Assembly: GCF_033115175.1 (NCBI RefSeq)
Contig: NC_084834.1
Coordinates: forward strand, 37,430,077-37,494,076
Direction of reading: 5' to 3'
From: Lepus europaeus
Lineage: Eukaryota > Chordata > Mammalia > Lagomorpha > Leporidae
Length of the DNA stretch: 64,000 nucleotides
A program made the position numbers and the translations under genes. A model generated the notes under the pieces. It had not been told where the DNA came from, ran no database searches, and was given only the letters and a program-made list of their open reading frames with translations. This document shows positions 44,641 to 56,649 of this stretch, piece by piece (the stretch's first letter is position 1; each line of letters opens with the position of its first letter).

Positions 44641-45112
44641 AAGAAATTATGCTGTATATATACACTATGGAATACTACTCAGCTGTAAAAAGAATGAAAT
44701 CCTCACTTTTACAACAAAATAGATGCAACTGGGAACCCTTATGTTTAATGAAATAAGCCCAGTCTTCCTAAGACAAATGCCATATGTTTTCCCTGATCTG
44801 TGGTAACTAATAGAGTACCAAAAATCCAATATATAGGAATGAAATGCAATGATTGTTTACAGCCCTTGTCTCTAATGTTGAGGAACAGTGTTTTTTCCTC
44901 ATCATGCTATTTATTGAATTCTTCACTTAGTGTAGGGTTAATATTATGAGTATAAAGTAAACTGAAAATAGTTCATTTTAAAAATTGAGAGGGAATAGAA
45001 GAGGAAGGGTGGGAGTGTGGGCAGGAGGGGGAAAAGGGTGGGAAGTATCACTGTGTTCTTGAATCTTTATATAGTAAATACATGAAATTTGTATACCTTA
45101 AATAATTTTTTA
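44641..45112 (+). mobile_element. older L1 3' end fragment
   Basis: Reads the ORF2 C-terminal 'tatggaatactactcagctg' region, then a 3' UTR ending in 'taaataattttttaaaa'. It is a second, more diverged L1 3' end directly after the previous one. Confidence 0.8.
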
Positions 45113-46492
45113 AAAAAGAAAATGTTTTACATATAATAAATATTATTTGCCTATTACAATTGATGCTATAGAAATACATTTTATTAACAATTTGGCAATT
45201 TGGGAGGTGGTGACAAGAGATTGAGATGTTTGCAATGCAGATTATGGGAGCCAGTAGCTATTGCTAATGATAGTGCTGAAGTCCTCAAGGATTGAGGGAG
45301 AGAGACTCATGAATCTTAAGATGGTTGCATAGGGAGAGAAAGTGGAAGTGTCATCTGATGTCATTGAAGGAAATGCTGATGCATGTTGGAAAGAAAGGTG
45401 GGAGAAAGATTTAGAAGCAGCAATGAGGCGATAGGACATCTCCCCAGCCTCAGTTTAAGTGGTGTGGGAGAGAAAACAGCCACCACCTGAAACAGGCTGC
45501 AGGGGAGGTGGTGTCCTCAGGGAAGAACCAAGCTTCAGTGAGAGCAGGGTACCTAAGGGAACTTCAGAGAAGAGGGCAAGATACATGCAATTTTAATAAT
45601 GACTGATCTTGAACTCTAGAGCACAAGGCTTTCCAGCACTGGGAAGAAATGAGGAGTAGAGTTGGAAAGCTTGGGAGTGATGTATAGAGCCCTGTAGAAA
45701 GCAGAGTACAGAAGAGGGGGAGTAGCCTGGGCATCAGAAACTGGGATAAGAGGTTTAATGAGATCAGCCTTGATGGGATCAAAGAACATGGTGAGGAGAC
45801 TGAGTGTTGGGAAAAGACAGGGGTGTGTCTGTGGTCAGCGGCACAGAAAATTCTGCAGTTACTTCTTGAGCCCAGCTGAAAGATGTGTGAAGGCTAAGAG
45901 GGAGGGTCTTACTCTGACCATAGAAGTCTCTGGGTCTCCCTCTTGGTTTCTGATACCACAGGTAGAGAGTCTGGGAGGGAGAGGTCCCAATCCAAGCACA
46001 TGAAGCTCCCTATTGATTTTGCTACAGTCTTGGAAATCAAGGAATTTTAGCTAATGCCTTGCTGCCCCCAGCAAAATCACAGCTCTATGGGTAAAAGGGA
46101 ACAAAAGAAGACTAGGATTGTATACTGGGTAGACAACCTGTGGAATGTGCTACAGTCATGGAGGTAAGAAATGGTCCAAAGATGTCAGGGATACATACAA
46201 GGGAAGTGGTGTGTGTGTGTGTGTGCATGTGTATATTAGAGTAGAGGTTGCAAGGAGATAGAAGCAAAACACAGAGAGTACTCCTGAGGAATGGCATTGT
46301 TAACAACTGGGATCCCAACTTGGTTCAATAACTCAACTAGATGACAATCACGGATGACTCAGCATGCTGTACAGGGCAAAGCTCAGAGTGAAAAACAACC
46401 AGAGCTATATGGATAAGCAATTGGAAGGAAAAAGCTTTTGTAATTGAATGATTTTATATGCAGATTAAGTTATTATTTATATATAAAGGCAA
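45113..46492. other. intron 1, 1.4 kb with no named repeat
   Basis: Higher GC than neighbours in 45240-46080, with a (GT)n at 46207-46226. No exon-like open frame with recognisable homology was seen. Confidence 0.4.
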
Positions 46493-47378
46493 CGAAAAAT
46501 TTTCTTTTTTTTAACTTTTATTTAATGAATATAAATTTCCAATGTACAGCTTATGGATTACGGCTTCCCCCTTCCATAACTTCCCACTCACCCACCCACA
46601 AACCTCCCCTCTCCCGCTCCTTCTCCCCTTCCATTCACATCAAGATACATTTTCAATTCTCTTTATATACAGAAGATCAGTTTAGTATATATTAAGTAAA
46701 GATTTCAACAGTTTGCACCCACATAGAAACACAAAGTGAAACATACTGTTTGAGTACTAGTTATAGCATTAAATCACAATGTACAGCACATTAAAGACAG
46801 AGATCCCACATGAGGAGCAAGTGCACAGTGGCTCCTGTTGTTGACCCAACAAATTGACACTCTAGTTTATGGCACCAGTAACCACCCTAGGCTGTCGTCA
46901 TGAGTTGCCAAGGTTATGGAAGCCTTCCAAGTTCGCTGACTCTGATCATATTTAGACAAGGTCATAAAAGACAGGGTGAGGATAGTAACCAATGATCCTA
47001 AGAGTGGCATTTACCAGGTTTGAACAATTATACAGCATTAAGTGGGGAAGAGGACCATCAGTACACACAGGTTGGGAGTAGAGCCATTAGTGGTAGAGTA
47101 CAGGTTATGATTACAAAGGAACGAGGCCCAAGTGCGCTAGACAGGGTCTAGAACAAAGGACAGAGTCATTATTAGAGGAGCTAAGAAAGGTGCTGTCTAA
47201 GCTACAATTAAGTTTTCTGATTGAGAGGAAAATAGAATCTGACAGAAGGGGCCTGGTAACAATCTGTTGGGCTTTAGGCCTTGTAAGTTAAGAGGCCCAG
47301 ACCTATCTATCTCTTCACATGGGGTACATCCTGAGGGAGGTGTGAACCACCTGGGGGAAGGCACCCTGTTGACTTTCA

Positions 47379-47849
47379 TTACTTAGCTGGTCTGGGAGGA
47401 GAGCTGGCCAGGTCAAGGCAGGTGGCATCTCTAACAAGAAATTTACAGTTCTGCCTGCAATGTTGCTGACCCTGCTTGGCCGTCCCCTCAGCTGCAGTGG
47501 TCACTTTGGAAGTTGGGCTGAGTGAAGGGCTTTTCAGCTTGGAGCCAATACGATCTGTGGCTCTGACCTGGGCATCCTTCGACTCCAGGGCAGGTCCATT
47601 TCCAGTGATCCAACTCTTGGCAGAGCTGCCAGGGCTCTTCACAAGCTGACTCTGCTGAAGCCCAGGCTTACCACATTGAAAGCCACTGCAGTGGACTGGC
47701 CTGTTGGGTCTCCTTGAGGGCAGATCACTGTACAGATCAGCCATTAATAGGCCTGCCACCCATTGCTTCTGATGCCGAGCTTTCTTTTCCTCCTGGTTTG
47801 TGTTAAAGCAGACCAGAGGATGCAAGTCAAGGGAGTGCCCAAGTCCCAT
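47379..47849 (-). pseudogene. retrovirus-like stretch in tail copy 3, longest open frame
   Basis: A 156-codon frame crosses from the first knuckle-like block into the protease-like reading and ends CKFLVRDATCLDLASS and a few more residues. The tail end has the spacing of a retroviral protease start, but the catalytic Asp-Thr-Gly is not present, so no activity is expected. The second knuckle is out of frame here. Confidence 0.5.
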
Positions 47850-49663
47850 CTCTAATCTTGGGTGGCCTGAACTACAAGTCTATAGTCACAGGCATGTTCT
47901 GTAGTAGTTTTTCTAAGGTAGACAATGCCCATGTGGAAAATTATATTCTCACTTTAAAACTTTCTATCCCTTTGGTCTGAAAGGGAGGTTTTTTCTGCTT
48001 ACTGTATACTTTGCTGATGGCGAAGTAAATCTAGCTATGAGATTATTATTTAAGTTCTTATTTTGTCTATGCTATTACAGAAAAATGTTAGCCATCTCTT
48101 TTATAAGGTCTAAAGATTAAATTGTGCGTCCTAAAGATTCCTTCATAATAGAATTAGTTACCTACCTTGAAGAGAATAGAGAAATGAAAGAACAAGTTGG
48201 GCTTAGAATCGAGAAATGAGGGAGCAAGTCCTAGATCGCTTGCTGACAATAGCAATATCACATGAATACTTAGCAAACAGTTTCAACCATTAGATAACAA
48301 CTTAAGAAAACATTTACCAGAAGGTCCAATACCTTCTATAAATTTTAAGAATCATGTATTTGGAAACACCTCTTAAATATCTAACATGGTGTAGTTTGTT
48401 TAACCAGTAAACTTAAGCACAACCATATAAAATGTTTTTAGTTTCTTTCTACCAACAAGTATAAAACATATGATGCAGAGATTCAGGTCACACGAATTAA
48501 AATGTATCTTTGATTAATTTTAGCAGCTTAAATTTATGGACAATATTATCTATAAGCCAATTAAAATAAAACTCTTAATAAAATTTTCCCATGTGGACAT
48601 ACAATATGTACACATATATAACATAGTAGACCAATATAGCAATTTTAATAATAGCTTTTAAAATCTTTAACTCTTTTTTTAGATTGCCAATTGATTTGAA
48701 TTGCTTTTTGTTTTTAGTAACCTCAGTTAACCATACTTTCTCTCAGTTGGTACTGTTAATATATTATTGGCTTCATCTGTTTACAGAGCCATCCCAAAGT
48801 ACTGAATACAATAAAAGTGGCTGGAAAAACTCCATAGGAACCTATAGGAGGACGCTAAACACAGAACCAACAACGCTTTAGTTTTATGAGCAGCTAATGA
48901 TATGTAACTGTGGATGACAAAAGACTTTAAGTCGCCATGTTTAAAATTATAAACTCATCAACCAACAAGAGGCACTTGCTTACTTCACAGTATTTTTGTA
49001 AGCACCTGTAGGATTTTACAATTATTTAACCCTTTAGGCCTCTGGGGCTTTCTCATTAAGATAACTATCATGTCTAGTAACACAAGATCATTAGACTTTT
49101 TAATTCTCAAACATTTGTATTAATAGCATTTGCCATTATAGAAACTTAAAATTTAGTATCACGTCACATCTTGACAGTAGTACTTCTAATATAATCCAAA
49201 TAGACTGATTAGTTGGTGTCTCTATAAGATGAGAGACATAGGTCCTTTGATTTTTTTCAGTTGGGCCCAAACTGGAAAAACCAAAGTCCAAGATTTACTG
49301 GAAATTTTAGAGTCCAGATTGTTTGAAACTTTGATTTTTTGAATGCCTGTCAAGAATGCCAAGAAGGCTCAAAATCCAAAATATCTGGTTGAAATAAGAT
49401 TCCTTAAAATCACGACATAATATAGACCAAATATGATCGTTGTTACTAGGTGATTATTCAAATCTTTGAAAATAAGCACATATTTAAATAACCCATCGCT
49501 CTTAATAAAAATTCAGGTGTTTTTGAACAATTAGAATTTAACAGACATCAAGAGAACATAATAGATTACTTTAACACATTGCTTTAACAGAGCATCAGAG
49601 TTTAATTCTATGTCAAAGAGAAATTGAGCTTCCTGTGATCTTTTGCTGTGAGGTTTCCTTCCT

Positions 49664-50587
49664 TTACCTTCTTTCATATTGGTGACCATGTTTCTGTGTT
49701 TCTGTGTGTAACACATCTTTAAGCATCTTTTGCAGGGCAGGACGAGTGGCAACAAATTCTTTCAATTTCTGTGTGCTATGAAAAGTCTTTATTTCACCTT
49801 CATTCACAAATGAGAGCTTTGCAGGATATAATATTCTGGGCTGGCAGTTTTTCTCTCTTAGTACCTGGGCTATGTCTCGCCATTCCCTTCTAGCTTGTAG
49901 GGTTTCTGATGAGAAGTCTGCTGTGAGTCTAATTGGAGATCCCCTGAGAGTAATCTGACATTTCTCTTTTGCACATTTTAGGATCTTTTCTTTATGTTTC
50001 ACTGTGGTGAGTTTGATTACAACATGTCGTGGTGAGGACCTCTTTTGGTCATGTTTACTAGCAGTTCTATGAGCTTCCTGTACTAGGATGTCTCTGTCCT
50101 TCTCCAAACCCAGGAAGTTCTCTACAAGTATCTCACTAAAAAGGCCTTCTAATCCTTTCTCTCTCTCCATGCCTTCAGGAACTCCTAGAACCCGAATGTT
50201 GGGTTTTTTAATAGTATCCTGTAGATTCCCGACAATATTTTTTAGATTTCTAATTTCTTCTTCTTTTCTTAGGTTTGCCTGTTTCCTTTCCTGTTCTCTG
50301 TCTTCTAAGTCTGATATTCTCTCTTCTGCTTCGCCCATTCTGTTTTTAAGGCTCTCTAATGTGTTTGTCATTTGATCTATTGAATTCTTCATTTCATTAT
50401 GATTTCTCGTCACTATCACAGTTTCTTGTTCTACTAGTTGTTTCATTTCATTTTGATTCCTCCTTAATATTTCATTTTCACGAGAGAGATTTTCTATCTT
50501 GTCCATTAAAGATTTCTGTATTTCAAGAATTTGTTTTTGAGAACTTCTTAATGTTCTTATCAATTTTTTGAGATCTGCTTTTTGCAT
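49664..50587 (-). pseudogene. L1 ORF1, nearly complete but with a broken start
   Basis: The 307-codon frame covers the coiled coil, RRM-like and C-terminal domains with a normal end. The N-terminus is cut off by a stop (GAATAA context near 50588) and a frame change a little upstream, so the usual MPNNK start is not in frame. Conserved residues otherwise match the other copies. Confidence 0.88.
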
Positions 50588-51706
50588 TTATTCTATCTCA
50601 TCATCACCATAATCTTGAATTGGGGGTGTCTTGTTCATTTGGTGGCGTCATAGTGTCTTCCTTGTTCTTGTTACCTCGGTTTTTGCGTTTGTTGTTTGAC
50701 ATATTAGAGATACTCTTTTGTTTCTTCACTGTGGTGTTTTTTCTTTTTATAATATGACTCTAGAATAAGTGGACTGTCTGCTTTTGATGGAGCCTTAGAG
50801 ACTTGAGATGGGTGTGGCCTGAGAGCTCTGTTTGGTTCCTCAGGGTTAAGGGTGTGTCAAAGGTGACGATAGGTGTGGTAAATCTCTCTCTCTTCCTTCC
50901 TTCCTTCCTTTCTTTCTTTTTGATTCAAAAGGGAAGTAATTCCGCACAGCTGAACGGAATTGGAGGTAGTTAGTAGGCGAATGATATACCCACAGGAGCC
51001 AGAGATTAGAAGCTCTTTCCCAAGGACCATACAGGGAATCTGGGTTGCCAAGGCCACCGAACTATAGCATCTCTGCAGAGTACTCACGTGAATTCCGTGA
51101 GTTCTCTCCCCCACCGTCTCTTTTTTCACAGTCTCAGTTCTTTAGCAGCACATATTCCCTAGGTCCCAATCTCCTGTTATTTCTCCCCTCCCTAGAGTCA
51201 CGTGTTTCTGCTAGGCTCAGGGCCGGTGCAGACCTGAGGTCACCCTGCTTATGACATATGTCCAAAATGGCGCCTGCTCTGTCTTGCTCGCCTTTGAGAG
51301 GTGAGCGGAGAGAGAGAAACTCATGTCCGTATTGGTCACTTTTCTCTCTCTCTCTCTCTCTCTCTTCTAGTTAGCCTGGTGAACTTTTCCCCACGGGGTT
51401 TCAAGCTTTGTTCCCTCTAGTCTCCTTCCACTTTCTTGCTGGTGTCTCGGGCTATTGAGGTTCGGCTCACCTCGCATTCCAGCGCTGGTGTGTTGAGTCT
51501 GATGCTGGTGCCCCGAACTGTGGGCTCCCACGCTCTCCACGCAGGTCCACTGTGAATCACTAGTTCTGGAAGAGTTTCCTTTGCTGTTTCTTCCCCTATT
51601 CTTCCTTGAACTTGCAGTATCTCCACTTTTATTAAACTGTCTCTCCCCGGACTATCAGTGTGCTCCCTTCCTATTCCACCATCTTTCTGCTCTCCGAAAA
51701 ATTTTC

Positions 51707-52100
51707 ATAAATATAAGGGATTTTGACACGTACCATTCCTTTAAAAATGTACTCAAAAATGTCTTACAAATAACTGAGGGGAGATTCAAAATCAAGTTAA
51801 GAATGAGGAAGCTGTGGTGTAGAAATGTTTAGAGATGCATAAATCCCATCCAATAGAAAATTAAATGTAAATAATTATTTTAAAGTGGTTACAAATTGCA
51901 ATACATAAAGCCAAATTCATTTTAAAAATAAGATGCACATGTTTAAAAAATCATATATATATATAATTTTTTAAAATTTATATTTCTAGGTTAGAATAGC
52001 ACAGATCAAAAAATAGAGAAAGAGAAGGGTAGATGAAGAGGTGGAAATAAAGAGGTTAAAATATTACCATTACAGGACAACATTTGGCACAGCATCTTTA
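51707..52100. other. intron 1, AT-rich, nothing recognised
   Basis: Contains a short (AT)n near 51955. No gene signal. Confidence 0.4.
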
Positions 52101-52104
52101 GTCA

Positions 52105-52208
52105 TTGCAGGGAGCTGTGTTGGAAGTGAAGTAGCCAGGACTAGAACCAGTGCTCTGATATGGGATGCCATGAGCAGTGGCTTAACCCATTTGTGCCACA
52201 GTGCCACC
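52105..52208 (-). mobile_element. head half of an old C-type SINE
   Basis: Only the part from 'gcagggagctgtgttggaag' to 'ccacagtgccacccc' is present. The tail half is missing. Confidence 0.7.
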
Positions 52209-52279
52209 CCGACACTTACTCTTCTTTGCTATACATATATGTACTTTTTCTTAATGTAATTTATGCAATTGTTTTACAA

Positions 52280-52360
52280 TACTGTTTTGCAAAGTAGTTC
52301 TTCATGGCTACAGAGTATTCCATTGATAAATGAATAAAGAATAGTCCATTGATAAGAGAT
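52280..52360 (-). mobile_element. ancient L1 3' fragment, first piece
   Basis: 'ggctacagagtattccattg' on the + strand is the reverse of the L1 ORF2 C-terminal region. A second piece at about 52650-52795 ('gaacatccttatgtcgaat', 'agataaattcatagaag') is also old L1. A MIR lies between. Confidence 0.5.
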
Positions 52361-52394
52361 GAATATTTATGCTATGTTTCAAAGCTTATCCCAT

Positions 52395-52560
52395 GTGCTT
52401 TCCAAAATGGTTTGCCCTCAATATCATTACATCTTCACAACAGTCCTGAGACAGGGATTCTTATATATCCATGCACCCATGGAGGAACAGAGCCTAACAG
52501 AAATAAGTAGCTTGCCTGAAGTTGCATAAATATGAAGTGACTAAACCAGGATTAGATTAT
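52395..52560 (-). mobile_element. MIR
   Basis: Typical reversed MIR phrases: 'catcttcacaacagtcctga', 'gaggaacagagcctaacag', 'agtagcttgcctgaagttgc'. Confidence 0.7.
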
Positions 52561-53067
52561 ACATGAGATAATGCTAAAGACACCAGAACTCTTCAAATAA
52601 TATTCCTTCAGTTACTTAGTAAATTTCCTATTTATCAAATTTCAGCATTTAGATCATTTCTATTTTTTTTATAGTAATAAATACTGTTGCCTGTGTTGAA
52701 CATCCTTATGTCGAATCTCTGCACATAGTCCTGGTCACTTTTTTCAGATAAATTCATAGAAGTAAATTTTGGTGGATCAATGGGTTTTCCCTCTAACAAC
52801 AAGAATAATACATACACAATATGGAAAATCTGGAAAACATAGAGGAACACAAAAATCATTGACAGTTCCACCTTCTGCATGTTACTATTCAGATTTTCTC
52901 ATTCTTGATAATATATATATTTACACACATGTACATATATATGCAGTTACATAATGCTGTATATATTGCTATACAGAAGCACGTGTCTTACATTTTATAT
53001 GTGTTATAGAAAATTATGTGATACATAGCTACATGTATAAACATACAAATATATGTTTTCTTTACAG

Positions 53068-53226
53068 GTAACCAACTAACTAACTGTAGAAACCATATGT
53101 TCGAGTTTAAAGAAACCATGCAACATTTAAAAAACAGAGCTGAAAATAGTCGCCGAGAGCTGATGGAAGCCTTCGATCAAATGAAAAATGATATTACAAA
53201 CAGAGAAAAAGTATCAGGGAGCTTAG
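53068..53226 (+). CDS. MGAT4D: MGAT4D exon 2 (stem / coiled region)
   Basis: 159 bases, phase 1 at both ends. The acceptor is ...ttctttacag at 53058-53067 and the donor is gtttgt at 53227, which is weak in its +3 to +6 positions. It encodes residues 32-84: NQLTNCRNHMFEFKETMQ, then a charged helical stretch with heptad-like spacing (RRELMEAFDQMKNDI). GnT-IV proteins have a similar helical stem between the membrane anchor and the luminal domain. Cys38 is the only cysteine. The frame stays open past the donor for about 30 codons into a (TG)n repeat, which is not conserved sequence. Confidence 0.87.
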
Positions 53227-53251
53227 GTTTGTGTTGCTTTGTTTTTGTTTT

Positions 53252-53274
53252 GTGTGTGTGTGTGTGTGTGTGTG
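53252..53274. repeat. (TG)n just downstream of the exon 2 donor
   Basis: About 11 tg units, starting 25 bases after the donor site. Confidence 0.9.
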
Positions 53275-53352
53275 GTTGTTTGCTTATTTTATGCTTTCTT
53301 TTTGAAAATTTAGATTTAATGCCTTCTTAATAGTAACTCAGAGTGACTGCAA

Positions 53353-53900
53353 TGCTCACACATTGTGGCAGGAAATCCTAAATGGTGCAACCACTCTGGA
53401 AAACAGTTTGGCAATTTCTTACAAAGTTGAAAATACACTTACTATAAGCCCCATTAATCCTGCTTTCTAGATATTCATGTTAAAAGAAGAAAACTTTTCT
53501 TCATACAAAAAACGTACATGAATGCTTGTAGCAACATTTATTTTATAATCACCTCAAACTGAAAACATTCCAAATGCCTTCAGTTGGTTAAAGAGTAAAG
53601 AGTCTGTACCCATCGTATACCATACAATGAAATGCCACTCGGGGACTGGCATTGTGTCACAGAGGGTTAATCTACTACTTGTGATACCAGCATCCCATAT
53701 TGGAGCAGCAGTTCAAGTGCCAGAAGGAGTTCCACGATCCTGGCTTTGTCCTGGCCCAGCCTGCAACTGTTGCAGCCATACTGGGAATGAACCAGAGGAT
53801 GGGAGTTTCCTTCTCTCTCTCTTTTGCACTCTGTCATTCTGCCATACAAATAAAATAAATCGTAAAAAAAAATACTATTCAGCCATGTGATAGTCCATAT
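53353..53900 (+). mobile_element. ancient L1 ORF2 3' fragment in intron 2
   Basis: 'ctggaaaacagtttggcaat', 'aacattccaaatgccttcag' and 'tactattcagccatgtgata' follow the order of the L1 ORF2 C-terminus. It is interrupted by a SINE at 53639. Confidence 0.75.
53639..53868 (+). mobile_element. C-type SINE with internal deletion
   Basis: Runs from 'ggggactggcattgtgtcac' to 'caaataaaataaatcgt'. About 100 bases of the middle are missing. Confidence 0.8.
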
Positions 53901-53904
53901 ATTT

Positions 53905-54045
53905 CATATTGTATTTCACCAATGACTAACTATGTTGTGCATTTTTTCAATGTGTTGATTTGTCATCCAAATATTTCTTGGGAGGAACATCTGTTCAAAG
54001 CTTTTCCTCATTTTTAATTGGGTGGTTTGTTTTCTTTTCTTTTCT
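53905..54045 (-). mobile_element. ancient L1 ORF2 fragment, split by later insertions
   Basis: Reversed old L1 ('aggaacatctgttcaaagct', 'ttttaattgggtggtttgtt'). It continues at 55796-56065 ('agaagttccatttatcaatt', 'agttcagagtcaggaagacg') and 56356-56640 ('tggatatccaaatattccag', 'ttggcctccaatgctatctt'). The younger L1 end and two SINEs lie between. Confidence 0.75.
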
Positions 54046-54244
54046 TTTTTTTTTTTGGGAGTGTTAAAGATGATGAACCAAGTTACCTTATAGGGAAGTC
54101 TGAGCCAAAACCAGCTTTTTTGGTTGTTATTTGTCTCATAGACATGTTAAGAATGGATTGCTGGCTCTTAACTGTAGCTTATTCTTTGGCTAGTTATGCA
54201 GAAATTGCTACCTTGGATTCTGCCTGAATTTCTTTTCTTTTTTT

Positions 54245-55473
54245 TTTTTCATTTATTAAACTTTTATTTAATGAATATAAATTTCCAAAGTACAGCTTAT
54301 GGGTTACAATGGCTTCCCCCCTCCCATAACTTCCCTCCCGCCCACAACCCTCCCCTTTCCCGTTCCCTCTCCCCTTCCATTCACATCAAGATTCATTTTC
54401 AATTCTCTTTATATACAGAAGATCAGTTTAGTATATATTAGGTAAAGATTTCAACAGTTTGCCCCATATAGCAACACAAAGTGAAAAAACTACCGTTGGA
54501 GTACTAGTTATAGCATTAAATAACAGTGTACAGCACATTAAAGACAGAGATCCTACATACTATTTTTTTAAAATTAATTAATTTTCTATGCCATTTCCAA
54601 TTTAACACCAGGTTGTTTTTTTTTCATTTCCAATTATCTTTATATACTGTAATTAACACACAATTATTCTTAGGTGTTTAAATTTTAACTGAAAAGTGAT
54701 CCCTGTTAAATTTAAGAGTGGAAAAAGAGAGGGAGGAGATGTACAATTTGGGACCTGCTCAATCAGACTTGCCGCAAATGGTGGAGTTAGAAATGTGCCA
54801 GGGGATTCCAACACAATCCCATCAAGGTGGCATGTACCAATGTCATCTCACTAGTCCAAGTGATCAATTTCAGCTCACAATTGATGGCTCTGATAGGTCT
54901 AAGAGTCAAAGGGATCACACAAACAAGACAAGTGTCTGCTAATACTAACTGATAGAATCAAAAAGGGAGAGAAGGATCCAACATGGGAAGCGGGATACAC
55001 AGCAGACTCATAGAATGGCAGATGTCCTAAACAACACTCTGGCCTCAGAATCAGCCCTTAAGGCATTCAGATCTGGTGGAAGAGCCCATGAGAGTATTGT
55101 AGGCATGGAAAGCCAAGATACCATGGGGAAAAAAAAGACCTAAATGAAAGATCTCTGTGAGATCCCAGTGGAAAGAACGGGGCCATCAAAGAAGGAGGTA
55201 CCTTTCTCCGAAGGGAGGAGGGAACTTCCACTTTGACTATGACCCTATCGGAATAAGATCAAAGTCAGCGAACTATAAAGGCTTCCATAGCCCTGACAAC
55301 TCATGACTAGAGCCTAGGGAGATTACTGACGCCATGAACAGGAGTGTCAAATTGTTAAGTCAGCAACAGGAGTCACTGTGTACTTACACCCCACGTGGGA
55401 TCTGTCCTTAATGTGTTGTCTAATGTGAAGTGATGCTATAACTAGTACTGAAACAGTATTTTTACACTTTGTG
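54245..55473. mobile_element. L1 3' end with 5' inversion (twin-priming structure)
   Basis: 54245-54560 is the reversed normal L1 3' terminus (poly(T), 'aacttttatttaatgaatat'). From about 54567 to 55473 the orientation flips: L1 3' UTR reads in + sense ('attattcttaggtgtttaaa' to 'cagtatttttacactttgtg'). The two arms overlap by about 80 bases of L1 sequence. One insertion by twin priming explains this most simply. The tail is the ordinary L1 3' UTR, without the retrovirus-like segment. Confidence 0.75.
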
Positions 55474-55479
55474 TTTCTT

Positions 55480-55792
55480 TTTTTTTTAATTTATTTGAGA
55501 GGCAGAGAAGATGGAGGGAGATAAAGAATGTTCCCACCTGCTGGTTTACTCCCCAATCAGGATATGAGCATCCCAACTATTAAGAAGGAAGGAGCCAGGA
55601 ACTCCATCCAGGTCTTCCATGTAGGTGTCAGGGATCCAGGCAATTAAGCCATCACTTGCTACCTCCCAGGGTGCACATTGGCAGGAAGCTGAAATTGAGA
55701 GCAGAGTTGGAACATAAACCCAGGCATTCTGTTTGGCAAGTGGGTATCCTAAGCAGTGACTGAACTGCTGCACCAAAACCCACCCCTCTTGT
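55480..55792 (-). mobile_element. old C-type SINE
   Basis: Reversed tail 'tttaatttatttgagaggca' to 'accaaaacccacccc'. Confidence 0.75.
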
Positions 55793-56067
55793 TGAGTTTT
55801 GAGAATTCCACGTGTTACCCTGGATACTTACCAGATGGACGTGTGACTCGCATGTTTTATTCTAGTCCCTGTCTTTTTATTTTCCTTATGATGCCCTTCA
55901 GAGGGCAAACATTTTAAACTTTTTGAAGAAGTTCCATTTATCAATTTTTCCTCTATGTATTATTTTATATATTATTATGTTGTGTCTTATCACCAATTTA
56001 CCTAGTTCAGAGTCAGGAAGACGTTCTTTTATGTTTTTGAAAATTTCAGAGTTTTATGTTTTTTCTT

Positions 56068-56355
56068 TGTTTTTAAATTGAGGACCAGAGGGAGACAGAG
56101 ATCTTCCATCTTCTTATCTTCATTCCATAATACCCAGAACAACCAAAGCTGGGCCAGGCCAAAACCCTGAGCTGAGAACTCAATTCAAGTATCCCATATA
56201 GGTGCCAGGGACCTAACTACTGGAGCATTACCACTGCTCCCAAGGTGTGCATCAGCAAGAAGTTGGAATCACAGTGGAGCCAAAAGTCAAACCCATGCAC
56301 TCTTGGGATATGAACATCCCAACTGGTGCCTTATTAACCAGGCCAAACACCCATC
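56068..56355 (-). mobile_element. old C-type SINE
   Basis: 'ccagagggagacagagatct' to 'ccaggccaaacacccatcc'. Tail mostly lost. Confidence 0.7.
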
Positions 56356-56649
56356 CATATAGTGTTATATGTTTTACATGTATGCTGGGAAGTCTTTTGA
56401 GTTAATTTTTGTAAATTTTGTGAAGTACAGATCAAGATTCAGTTATTTTCAAATGGATATCCAAATATTCCAGCACCATTTTGTCAAGTGTCTTTTCTGC
56501 TTTGAATTGTCTTTGCAACTTTGTCAAAGTTCAACAACCATATTTGTGTAGGTTTATCTCAGTATTAGCTGTATAAAGTATGAATTAAAGTTGAGTAGTG
56601 TTGGCCTCCAATGCTATCTTTCTTTTTCAAAATTATAATGTCATATTCT

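Larger units (their letters stand above)
46505..51694 (-). mobile_element. ORF2-less half-L1, full length (copy 3)
   Basis: 5.2 kb bounded by cgaaaaattttc (46493-46504 and 51695-51706). On the - strand: 5' end 'agagcagaaagatggtggaa', 5' UTR of about 1.1 kb, ORF1 (49664-50587 open), the same post-ORF1 junction as copies 1 and 2, and the longest tail of the four elements. It retains the tail segments that each of the other three has lost in part, so it is the best guide to the ancestral layout. Confidence 0.92.

Noticed and set aside
53227..53330. Extension of MGAT4D exon 2 through its donor
   Set aside because: The open frame runs into a (TG)n repeat and stops. The phase-1 junction to exon 3 gives a conserved reading.
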